A program made the position numbers and the translations under genes. From positions 1-7,238 of the forward strand of contig VBBH01000085.1 of the NCBI GenBank assembly GCA_005888695.1: DNA of 7,238 nucleotides. Direction: 5' to 3'. Source of the stretch: Candidatus Bathyarchaeota archaeon (GTDB lineage: Archaea > Thermoproteota > Bathyarchaeia > 40CM-2-53-6). Of the stretch, positions 1-6,075 are shown piece after piece. Each line of letters opens with the position of its first letter. The first letter of the stretch is position 1. The notes under the pieces are model-generated. The model was not told the DNA's origin and did not search any database. It worked only from the letters and a program-made list of their open reading frames with translations.

Positions 1-1
1 C

Positions 2-196
2 CTAGTTAGTGCGGGCGCGATATTCGGAGCTCCCATCTCGACTACTCATGTGGCTGCTGCCGCGAAAGCGGGAGCTCGGGCTAACGACAGAGAAGTCTTC
101 TGGAGCACTACCGGGAGCATAATACTCGCATGGGCAATCACTTTTCCCGTGGCAGGTCTCTTGGCGATCCTAGCTTCAATTCTCCTACCTCACTGA
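2..196 (+). CDS. Inorganic phosphate transporter, PiT family (C-terminal fragment)
   Basis: This is the last 64 codons of a membrane permease whose 5' part lies left of the window; the open frame ends at TGA 194-196. The fragment carries GAPISTTHV near its start, which matches the PiT-family signature (G-x-P-[IV]-S-T-T-H) found in the second half-repeat of phosphate/cation symporters. A charged stretch (AKAGARANDREVFW) follows, then one hydrophobic terminal helix from about SIILAW to SILLPH. This order, with signature, short polar loop, last transmembrane helix and immediate stop, is the normal end of PiT proteins. The family imports phosphate with H+ or Na+ across the cytoplasmic membrane. 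Archaeal PiT genes often sit beside a PhoU-like/DUF47 regulator, but any partner would be upstream and is not visible. The family call is firm from the motif; substrate is inferred. Confidence 0.85.
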   Translation, partial: LVSAGAIFGAPISTTHVAAAAKAGARANDREVFWSTTGSIILAWAITFPVAGLLAILASILLPH

Positions 197-819
197 GCCT
201 CGACAATCACTCCCGCCAGACGGTACAAACTCAGCGATACTGAGGACGATCGGATTGTCAACAGGCGACCCATTCGTTTGTATAGTTGCATCGCTTTTAG
301 AAAATTTATGACCTTCTTACCCGTCAGGGAGGAAATCGTTCATTTTGAGCCCTGATCGGCAATCGGAGCGCATGTTTTCTGGCCCCCGATGTTGTCCTCG
401 TGAATTTCCGCTATGTTTAAATGAATGAACCCATTTCCGCAAAATGCTTTTCGTATCATAATACGCGATTTGGAGCAGATCTCGCTCATTTTGAGGCGCC
501 TGAGAAAATTAAGTTGGAAAAAAGGGGGGGTAGATTGTGAAGTTTCAAGACGCGAAAGAGACATTCCCGAATGCATTAGGACAGACCACGACTCTGCCTC
601 TGCCGAACCAAATCGACATCCAAAAGCAAAGAACCAGCGAAAGAATTCGCTAGAAAAAAGATTTTACAGGCATTTTTCAAATTCACCCTAAGAATTGTTA
701 TTGATCCCCACCCCCCATTATTTTTCTCCAGCCCCAGAGAACAAACAAGAACCCTCCCGGCCCTCTCCGAATGCCGCAAAAAGCCCTAGTCATTCAACTG
801 TGGGGCCCATATCGCGTCC
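197..819. other. 623-bp intergenic stretch without a convincing gene
   Basis: This lies between the 3' end of the PiT gene and the 3' end of the oppositely oriented MFS gene. Several open frames of 60-90 codons exist on both strands, but none shows a recognisable motif. What can be seen: a short inverted repeat CTCAG-N5-CTGAG at 230-244 that could help terminate PiT transcription; a 14-bp direct repeat at 336-349 and 482-495; an AAAAAAGGGGGGG homopolymer pair near 519-532; and a C-rich tract at about 707-717. Five T residues on the minus strand (782-778) could be a weak terminator for the MFS gene. The stretch may hold decayed sequence or an unrecognised small gene. Confidence 0.5.
336..495. 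repeat. 14-bp direct repeat pair (TCGYTCATTTTGAG)
   Basis: The two copies, 336-349 and 482-495, match at 13 of 14 bases and are 146 bp apart start to start. Read on the minus strand the repeat is CTCAAAATGARCGA and contains an ATG. In the right copy this ATG (489-487) opens a 49-codon minus-strand frame ending at TGA 342-340. In the left copy the ATG overlaps that same stop as ATGA, but its frame closes after eight codons. The pattern could be a duplicated start region, a protein-binding site or chance. Confidence 0.4.
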
Positions 820-1986
820 TCATTTCCTTCTAGAGCCCAGCATGGCAGAGCTGGCAATTATCGAGGGAAATAATATCCCAGCACCCGCCAAAAAGATCCA
901 TTGAATACCATACTCCCCAACAAAACCCCCAACAATATTACCAATAGCCAAACCCAGGCTCAAAACCATACTATACAATGCATTCGCAGAACCCCGCTTA
1001 GCCTTACCCGAAATATCACTCACATAAGCCAGAATCGTAGGAGCTATCGCAGACGCAAGAAAGAACAAAGGCGCCAGAACTAACTCATAACGTAAGAAAC
1101 CATTATTCGGAAACGACCAACCAAAAACACCAAGAAAGCCCAGCTCGCCAAACGCACCGAGTATCATTATCTTGGTCCGTCCAAGCTTATCCGAAATATG
1201 ACCAAAGAGTATGCTCCCCAACACAAACAACCCACCAAGAACACCAAGAAAGATCAAAACCTGGGTAGTCGGAACATAACTCGCATCCTTGAACGCCTTA
1301 GGAAGCAAAAAGTACATACCAAGAATCACCGTCTGCGCAATCCAGACCGGCATTATCGGACGAATCCTTCCCCCAATCTTCCGCTCACGAACCTCAGGCC
1401 TCCTCAGAAACTCCTCCACCTTCACCGGCTCCTGAAGAAACCGCATCGCAATAATACCTGTGACCAGAAAGATCGAGGCGGTGAGCCAGAATGCATAGTT
1501 CAGGTGTCCCTGAAAGAAGCTCAAGTTCACCAAGACCGATCCAACACCAAAACCTACACCATAACCCGCAAGATTAGCAAGATCAAAACCACCCATACCT
1601 TTCCCACGATTCGTCTGCTTTGTAGCATCTCCCAATATTGTAAGGGAAGTCACGGCCGCCGTTGCAGCCGAGAAACCCATCAAACCATGAATGATCGACA
1701 CCTTGTACAGATCAGTCGTGAATCCTATCGCGGCAGTCAAGATAGTAATGAGGAACATTCCGAAAACATGCAGCCTCTTTCTACTAAACCGGTCCGCCAA
1801 ACGACCCACCGGCATGGCAGACGTTGCCTCAGCTATGGGATAGAGCGCTAGAATCAACCCCACCTGGAAGCTTGCTGCGTGCAGATATATCGGGAAGATT
1901 ATTGTGACGCTTCCGAACCCGATCCGTGTCAAGAAAACCGCGAGGTAAAGATATAGAATCGTTCGGAGACCGGTTTTTCTTGCCAT
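820..1986 (-). CDS. Major facilitator superfamily (MFS) permease, substrate unknown
   Basis: This 388-residue integral membrane protein has the usual length for a 12-helix MFS carrier. Two copies of the MFS loop motif A mark the pseudo-symmetric halves: GRLADRFSRKR at residues 61-71 after TM2, and GHISDKLGRTK at about 262-272 in the same place of the C-terminal half. Hydrophobic helices fill the spaces between, with a charged central loop around residues 186-209 (EEFLRRPEVRERK). The ATG at 1986 places a short basic N-terminus (MARKTGLR) directly before TM1; I see no clear Shine-Dalgarno upstream. The general form resembles drug/proton antiporter-like (DHA1) members, but nothing in the sequence fixes the substrate. 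It appears monocistronic, convergent with the PiT gene and divergent from the small zinc-ribbon ORF. Confidence 0.9.
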   Translation of the reverse strand: MARKTGLRTILYLYLAVFLTRIGFGSVTIIFPIYLHAASFQVGLILALYPIAEATSAMPVGRLADRFSRKRLHVFGMFLITILTAAIGFTTDLYKVSIIHGLMGFSAATAAVTSLTILGDATKQTNRGKGMGGFDLANLAGYGVGFGVGSVLVNLSFFQGHLNYAFWLTASIFLVTGIIAMRFLQEPVKVEEFLRRPEVRERKIGGRIRPIMPVWIAQTVILGMYFLLPKAFKDASYVPTTQVLIFLGVLGGLFVLGSILFGHISDKLGRTKIMILGAFGELGFLGVFGWSFPNNGFLRYELVLAPLFFLASAIAPTILAYVSDISGKAKRGSANALYSMVLSLGLAIGNIVGGFVGEYGIQWIFLAGAGILFPSIIASSAMLGSRRK

Positions 1987-2135
1987 GGATGAAAAAACTC
2001 GAGGGTGAGTTGTAGCAATCGTGAAACGGTCGAGATTCCGTAATAGGCGACTTGGTCCGTGAGGAGAGAACCGTCAGATACTAGCCCAAAACTTCTGGCT
2101 CAATTCGACAACCTCCCTCCCGAGACGCAGGGATT

Positions 2136-2170
2136 ACAAATGATTCAAAATATTCCCGATTGGCATTTGT
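2136..2170. repeat. Inverted repeat ACAAATG-N21-CATTTGT, possible operator
   Basis: The 7-bp arms are perfect, and their centres are 28 bp apart, close to an integral number of helical turns. The repeat lies about 20 bp upstream of the TATA-like box of the small zinc-ribbon ORF and in the MFS/zinc-ribbon divergent spacer, so it could bind a dimeric regulator. A 7-bp inverted pair with a 21-bp gap can also arise by chance. Confidence 0.25.
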
Positions 2171-2186
2171 GATGAGGAGTGAACCT

Positions 2187-2197
2187 AAGTTTTTATC
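2187..2197 (+). promoter_or_regulatory. TATA-like promoter element for the small zinc-ribbon ORF
   Basis: The element AAGTTTTTATC is centred about 30 bp upstream of the ATG at 2225. Archaeal transcription usually starts about 25 bp after the TATA centre, which here falls near 2218-2221, so the transcript would be leaderless or nearly so. That agrees with the absence of a ribosome binding site immediately before the ATG. Confidence 0.4.
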
Positions 2198-2224
2198 AAA
2201 ATTACCAGTTCTCTAGTATAGAAA

Positions 2225-2380
2225 ATGCGGCCAGTATTATCGACATCTCTACTCGACTATCGACCGAAGAAATGGACGGACAGATGGTGCTCAATATGCG
2301 GCGAACGTCTGAACCCGAGAGGAGTATGCGAGCAGTGCACCCTCAGAGACTTACGGGTTTCACTAGCACTACTCGCTTAA
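2225..2380 (+). CDS. Putative 51-residue zinc-ribbon protein
   Basis: The frame runs from ATG 2225 to TAA 2378-2380. It begins MRPVLSTSLLDYRPKKW and then has WCSICGERLNPRGVCEQC, followed by a short tail ending in VSLALLA. Two CxxC pairs (residues 22/25 and 35/38), separated by nine residues containing a Gly-rich turn, are the standard four-cysteine layout of a zinc ribbon. An in-frame stop (TAG 2219-2221) sits two codons before the ATG, so the frame is closed and the start is not ambiguous. A TATA-like box about 30 bp upstream fits a leaderless mRNA. A longer overlapping frame (2179-2400) lacks any motif and is probably spurious. The function is unknown; such small ribbons often bind nucleic acid or proteins. 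It faces the PPC gene tail to tail. The main doubt is its small size. Confidence 0.5.
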   Translation: MRPVLSTSLLDYRPKKWTDRWCSICGERLNPRGVCEQCTLRDLRVSLALLA

Positions 2381-2458
2381 GACCATCTTTGATACCATAG
2401 GCCGGTAGGACTCGAAGGACAGCGACTTTCCACAGAGCATAGACCCTGTCTAAAGAGT

Positions 2459-2893
2459 CTAGATCTTGTTTGAAAGCTGTAGCACGTTCAGACCAATCTT
2501 CTGATCATGGGCCTTCACAAGCTCACCAGGCAGTCCACGAACAAAAACCTCGACCATGTTAGCCTGTGATCCATCGTCAAGATGACCACCAAGAACCGAG
2601 AAATCCTTTCGCCCCAGAGCCACATGAACATGCGGAATGTATCCAGCATCCTTCGTCGACACGTTCCCAGAGAGATTGAGAATCTCCATATCCTCTTCAA
2701 ACACCTGCCAAGAATACTTGCGCGTCTCAAAATCATAATATCCCAGCCTCACCTTCTTCAACGAGCCAATCCCTTCCAACAGCCCAGCCCGAATCCGCTT
2801 AACCTCCACAAACCTTCTCAAACTCATTAAGATATCATCCCCATCCTCCAAGCGAACCGCCCACAAGTCCGATGACAATTGCGAATAAATCAA
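2459..2893 (-). CDS. PPC/DUF296 domain protein
   Basis: The protein is a single PPC domain (plants and prokaryotes conserved, DUF296). The domain opens at VRLEDGDDILMSL, continues through RAGLLEGIGSLKKVRLGYYD and reaches the signature IPHVHVALG and SVLGGHL. The HxH pair and the GGH histidine are the conserved residues that bind metal in some prokaryotic members. There is no AT-hook. Prokaryotic single-domain members form trimers, and their cellular role is poorly known. The start is uncertain: the open frame reaches back to TTG 2959, but the first 22 residues (MSRCIFFIQASSLLEEGEFG onward) precede the usual domain start, so I chose TTG 2893, giving about 144 residues as is normal for the family. 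A GGAGG at 2918-2914 is 20 bp from that TTG, too far for a good Shine-Dalgarno. An ATG at 2969 has GGAG four bases upstream but is out of frame. Confidence 0.8.
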   Translation of the reverse strand: MIYSQLSSDLWAVRLEDGDDILMSLRRFVEVKRIRAGLLEGIGSLKKVRLGYYDFETRKYSWQVFEEDMEILNLSGNVSTKDAGYIPHVHVALGRKDFSVLGGHLDDGSQANMVEVFVRGLPGELVKAHDQKIGLNVLQLSNKI

Positions 2894-3236
2894 TGGATTC
2901 CCGAATTCCCCTTCCTCCAAAAGTGATGATGCTTGGATAAAAAAGATGCACCTGGACAACCTGATTCATAGAACTCCAACTTTCGAACGATGAATTAACC
3001 CGATTCAACACAGGAATTAGATATAGCAGGCACCAACAAGCCTCGGAGGAGTAATGATAATTCTGGCCGATTCATAGGCGGGCAGATCAAATTCGCTTCA
3101 ACTGTTCAGATGAAATGCTAGGAATCTCAGACCGATTTCCCCTGAAAAGACTAGTCCCGATTTCTTGTCTCGGATCTACTCCAAGAGTTAGGCGCTTCTA
3201 AAGGTCGCACCATGGTCTTGGCAAGATACGTGTTCT
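2894..3236. other. Gene-poor spacer between the PPC gene and tRNA-Leu
   Basis: This stretch holds the uncertain 5' end and probable promoter of the minus-strand PPC gene, and the 3' flank of the tRNA. On the plus strand a strong Shine-Dalgarno-like GGAGGAG (3045-3051) precedes ATG 3054, but that frame stops after seven codons (MIILADS). No further RNA gene, repeat or protein motif is visible. Confidence 0.4.
3017..3027 (-). promoter_or_regulatory. TATA-like element upstream of the PPC gene
   Basis: On the minus strand the element reads GCTATATCTAA. Transcription about 25 bp downstream would begin near 2995, ahead of all candidate starts of the PPC gene (2969, 2959 and 2893). It is the most TATA-like sequence in this spacer on that strand; the assignment is by pattern only. 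Confidence 0.35.
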
Positions 3237-3324
3237 TGGTGCGGGAGGTGGGATTCGAACCCACGAACCCCTACGGGACAGGAACCTCAATCCTGCGCCT
3301 TTGACCTGGCTTGGCAACTCCCGC
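3237..3324 (-). tRNA. tRNA-Leu (anticodon GAG), with encoded CCA
   Basis: The minus strand folds into a class II tRNA. The acceptor stem is GCGGGAG (3324-3318) with CTCCCGC (3247-3241), and the discriminator is A at 3240. CCA is encoded at 3239-3237. The D arm is built on GCC/GGC. The anticodon stem CAGGA/TCCTG encloses the loop TTGAGGT, giving anticodon GAG (3288-3286) followed by G37. The long variable arm TCCCGTAGGGG and T arm GTGGG-TTCGAAT-CCCAC complete it. The long variable arm, GAG anticodon and A73 identify leucine; this tRNA reads CUC and CUU. There is no intron. It is divergent from the ribosomal operon. A weak AT-rich element (AATTAG on the minus strand near 3363-3358) is the only promoter candidate. 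Confidence 0.97.
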
Positions 3325-3427
3325 GCTTAGACAAAGCCAAAGCGCCCAACAATGGCCCTAATTGGCTTTCTCTGCTCCCAGCCGTCAACAAACCAGTTCT
3401 CACAAGTTAGAGGACTTTGACGATTCT

Positions 3428-3442
3428 GGAAAAAGTTTAAAC
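3428..3442 (+). promoter_or_regulatory. BRE/TATA promoter of the uL15-secY operon
   Basis: GGAAAAAGTTTAAAC is a textbook archaeal arrangement: a purine/A-rich TFB recognition element directly before a TTTAAA TATA box. Expected initiation is about 25 bp downstream, near 3463-3466. This leaves a leader of about 60 nt before the uL15 ATG at 3525, with a modest Shine-Dalgarno GGGAG at 3509-3513. It is the strongest promoter-like element in the window. Confidence 0.6.
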
Positions 3443-3524
3443 CCGCCTAAAGGCTCCAACGCCCACCAGAAAGGAAACAGGTTACTTAGCCAATTCCATT
3501 CGCTCAAAGGGAGAAAACCTAACA

Positions 3525-3977
3525 ATGCCAACCCGCTTTCGCAAAGTTCGCACTCTGAGAGGCTCCAGAACTTATGGCTGGGGACGCTCCGGCCAACACA
3601 GGGCAGGCGGAGGCCAAGGTGGTCATGGTAAGGCCGGATGGAAACGCCACAAATGGTCAAGCGTCATCAGATACGGATGGACCATCAGCGAAAAAGGATT
3701 CAAGTCTACGAACCACAGGACCAACAGAACCATCAACATAGGACAGTTGAAGCTCCAGATGGACCGGTTGCTCTCCGAAGGATACGCCAAGCAAAGCAAT
3801 GGCAAACTCGAAGTGGACCTCAGGCGGGCCGGCTACGACAAGTTGCTCGGCGACGGACGGATCAGAACCGATCAGCCATTACGCGTGCTCGTCGAAAAAT
3901 CGTCCGAGAAGGCGACAGCGAAGATAGGCGAGGCCGGCGGCGAAGTGATCCTTCCCAGCAAGGGGAAGGAGGAATGA
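3525..3977 (+). CDS. rpl15: 50S ribosomal protein uL15 (L15, archaeal L27Ae type)
   Basis: This 150-residue protein of the large ribosomal subunit has the archaeal/eukaryotic L15/L27A form. The basic, Gly-rich N-terminal region (residues about 12-38) contains RGSRTYGWGRSGQHR and the Gly-His-Gly-rich GGQGGHGKAG, then KRHKWSS; this extended tail threads into rRNA. The C-terminal globular part holds the beta-strand segment LRVLVEKSSEKATAKI and ends near EVILPSK. Length and the MPTRFRKVRTLRG start agree with the family. It is the first gene after a clear promoter, and its TGA (3975-3977) overlaps the probable secY ATG as ATGA, implying translational coupling. In most archaea rps5 and rpl30 precede this gene; here a divergent tRNA-Leu does. 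Confidence 0.96.
   Translation: MPTRFRKVRTLRGSRTYGWGRSGQHRAGGGQGGHGKAGWKRHKWSSVIRYGWTISEKGFKSTNHRTNRTINIGQLKLQMDRLLSEGYAKQSNGKLEVDLRRAGYDKLLGDGRIRTDQPLRVLVEKSSEKATAKIGEAGGEVILPSKGKEE
3962..3972 (+). promoter_or_regulatory. Shine-Dalgarno region inside the uL15 3' end, for secY
   Basis: GGGGAAGGAGG lies in the last codons of uL15, directly before the ATG at 3974. The upstream GGGG has about 8 bp spacing, while the GGAGG is very close to the ATG. This purine run supports 3974 as the true secY start even though that ATG is one base out of frame with the body of SecY. Confidence 0.5.
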
Positions 3978-5454
3978 GTAGCCTACGGTCCGTTTCATAG
4001 AAATATTCAAACCGCTTACAAGAATTCTTCCAAGCGTAAAATCACCCGAGCGCAAAGTCGGCTTCACCGAGAAACTACTCTGGACCGGACTCTCCCTCAT
4101 CATATACCTCATCATGGCCGAGACTCCTATCTTCGGAGTCCCGCCCACCTCACAGGGAACCGATCCGTTCGGGCCACTCCGAGTCATCTTTGCCTCACAA
4201 CGCGGCACCCTAGTCGAGTTGGGAATAGGACCCATCGTCACCGCAGGCCTGATCCTCCAAGTATTACAAGGCTCAAAAATGATAGATGTCGATATGGCAC
4301 ATCCCGAAGACCGAGCGCTCTTCACAGGAGCGAGCAAGGTGCTGTCGATAGTGATGACATTGTTCGAAGGATCGGCGTTCATACTCGGAGGCGCCTACAA
4401 TGTCAACGGGACCCTTCCATCAATCCAGAACCAGTTCCTCATACTCTTACAACTAGTATTCGCCGGGATAGTTATCATACTCCTAGACGAGATGCTCCAG
4501 AAAAACTGGGGACTCGGAAGCGGAATCAGCCTCTTCATCGCTGCAGGCGTAGCCCAAACAGTAGTCTGGTCAACCTTCGCCCCCATTCCAGGCAACCTCA
4601 CATCAGACGGAAAATACCTCGGTGCGGTGATAGCCTTCGCTCAAGCCTCAGGGCCATTATTACAGAACTTGTTCAGTTTCAACGCATGGTACGGAGCGCT
4701 CTACCGCGGAGGCAACCTGCCCGACATGCTAGGACTAATAGCAACAGTCTCAGTATTCCTGATCGTCATCTATCTGAACGGATTGAGAGTACAGATACCT
4801 GTCTCTTATGCGAGATATAGAGGCTACAGAGGCAAGTTCCCGATCAAACTCTTCTACGTCTCTAACATACCAGTCATCTTCGCAGCTGCACTCTTCGGCA
4901 ATGTCTACTTCATTGGTCAACTGGTCTTCCAAAGATACAACGCGGCATGCAGCAACTTTTGGCTGAACATCATCCCAGGGTGCTACGCGCAGATTCCGAA
5001 CCAGCAACAATTACAACCAACCAAAGGAATAGCATACTATACCTTCTCTCCCAGAACCTTGTCCACTGTTCTCCATGATCCGGTCCAGGCGGGAATCTAC
5101 ACAGGTCTCTTCATTCTAGCCTGCGTATTTTTTGCAGCAACATGGGTCGAAGTCGGCGGGATGGACTCAAAAACGGTCGCCAAACAATTGATAGATTCTG
5201 GAATGCAAGTCGAAGGATTCAGACGATCCGGAGAACCAATACGGCAAATATTACAACGGTACATCCCAACTGTAACCATTCTCGGGGCAATCGTCATAGG
5301 ATGTATTGCGGTCGGCGCAGACTTCCTCGGCGCCTTCGGGACCGGGACAGGCATACTGCTGACCGTGGGTATTGTGGAACAATACTACCAGATACTCGTC
5401 AAAGAAAGGATTACCGAGATATATCCGGGCATGAAGGCCATCCTCGGCACCTAA
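3974..5454 (+). CDS. secY: Preprotein translocase subunit SecY, with apparent 5' frameshift
   Basis: SecY is the channel subunit of the archaeal SecYEbeta translocon, exporting proteins and inserting membrane proteins. The uninterrupted frame from ATG 4114 has 446 codons, but this cuts off the N-terminus. The 39 codons upstream (3997-4113) plainly belong to SecY: IEIFKPLTRILPSV, then SPERKVGFTEKLLWTG and TM1. That frame closes upstream at TAG 3979-3981 and has no ATG, GTG or TTG. The natural start is ATG 3974, overlapping the uL15 stop, but its frame ends at TAG 3998. One extra T in the run 3993-3995 would join them as MSSLRSVFIEIFKPL, giving about 493 residues. Later landmarks are YRGYRGKFPIKLFYVSNIPV before TM7, a long TM7-TM8 outer loop with two cysteines, GFRRSGEPI in the TM8-TM9 cytosolic loop, and the family-typical end YPGMKAILG. 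Confidence 0.93.
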
Positions 5455-5460
5455 AACCCC

Positions 5461-5465
5461 GGAGG
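5461..5465 (+). promoter_or_regulatory. Shine-Dalgarno of adkA
   Basis: GGAGG lies between the secY stop and adkA, 10 bp before the ATG at 5476. It is a clean match to the 16S rRNA 3' end and fixes the adkA start. Confidence 0.65.
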
Positions 5466-5475
5466 AAAATCATCA

Positions 5476-6075
5476 ATGCCCGGTACAATCATAGTCGCAG
5501 GCATACCAGGAGTAGGAAAGACTACTGTACTACAGGAAGTTGAGAAAATAAGTCAAGAGAAAAGGGTGCCGCTGAAAATCGTCAACTTCGGCAGCGTGAT
5601 GAACCAACTATTCAACCAGAGCGGACGAGAACTCCATCGCGACCACATGCGACGTCAGGACATCAGCCTACAATCCAAGATCCAGCTTGAAGCCGCTCGC
5701 CAGATCAGGAAGATGGCTCGGACCAATTTGCTGATAGTAGATACGCACATGTTTGTCAGGACAAATGATGGATTATGGCCTGGCACACCAGAAAAAGTCC
5801 TCGAAGCACTCGGACCCGATGCAATCATTCTTATCGAGGCCGAGCCCGAAGAGATAGCCAAGAGGCGCGCACAGGACACGACTAGGGAAAGAGAGACAAG
5901 CAGGCCAGAAGATGCTGAGCAAGATCTCGAATGGTCCAGATACATGGCAAGCGCGAACGCGGTCATCGCGGGCATACCGATTCAGATTGTCAATAATCAT
6001 GAGGGAGGACAACGAAAGGCTGCGATGGACCTGTTGAGGCTAGTAGAAAAGACGAGAGAGCTTGAACACGCTTGA
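5476..6075 (+). CDS. adkA: Archaeal adenylate kinase AdkA
   Basis: This cytosolic enzyme interconverts ATP + AMP with 2 ADP. At 199 residues it matches the archaeal AdkA class (about 190 residues), which is distinct from bacterial Adk. The P-loop is GIPGVGKTT at residues 9-17. Further family landmarks are NFGSVM (37-42), the strand LLIVDTH (85-91), WPGTP (101-105) and the Arg-rich lid segment KRRAQDTTRERE (129-140) that closes over ATP. It begins 21 bp after secY with its own Shine-Dalgarno and ends in a TTGA overlap with the next gene. Its place between secY and the EMC3 gene is standard in archaeal operons. Confidence 0.95.
   Translation: MPGTIIVAGIPGVGKTTVLQEVEKISQEKRVPLKIVNFGSVMNQLFNQSGRELHRDHMRRQDISLQSKIQLEAARQIRKMARTNLLIVDTHMFVRTNDGLWPGTPEKVLEALGPDAIILIEAEPEEIAKRRAQDTTRERETSRPEDAEQDLEWSRYMASANAVIAGIPIQIVNNHEGGQRKAAMDLLRLVEKTRELEHA

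Larger units (their letters stand above)
1987..2224. promoter_or_regulatory. Divergent intergenic region between MFS and zinc-ribbon genes
   Basis: This 238-bp spacer must hold the promoters of both flanking genes. On the plus-strand side there is an inverted repeat, ACAAATG (2136-2142) and CATTTGT (2164-2170), followed by a TATA-like TTTTTATC at 2190-2197. On the MFS side I see no convincing TATA box or ribosome binding site. No tRNA or other RNA gene is recognisable here. Confidence 0.4.

Noticed and set aside
425..691. 88-codon plus-strand open frame in the left spacer, preceded by GTTTAAATGA
   Set aside because: The translation is low in structure, rich in Arg/Ser/Asn, lacks motifs and has no Shine-Dalgarno; the AT-rich box overlaps the start too closely to act as its promoter.
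1198..1851. 217-codon plus-strand open frame opposite the MFS gene
   Set aside because: It is the antisense shadow of a well-supported membrane protein; its translation is rich in Arg, His, Thr and Lys with no domain pattern.
2179..2400. 73-codon plus-strand open frame starting at GTG
   Set aside because: It covers the same bases as the zinc-ribbon frame but has no motif, and its start lies upstream of the likely TATA box.
2923..2964. GTGATGA and CTGA resembling C and D boxes of a guide RNA
   Set aside because: No convincing internal D' and C' boxes and only a two-base closing stem; the spacing is short and it overlaps the PPC 5' region.
3323..3345. Inverted repeat GCGCTT / AAGCGC at the tRNA 5' flank
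   Set aside because: The left arm includes the first bases of the tRNA acceptor stem, only 6 bp pair, and no T-run follows; probably chance.
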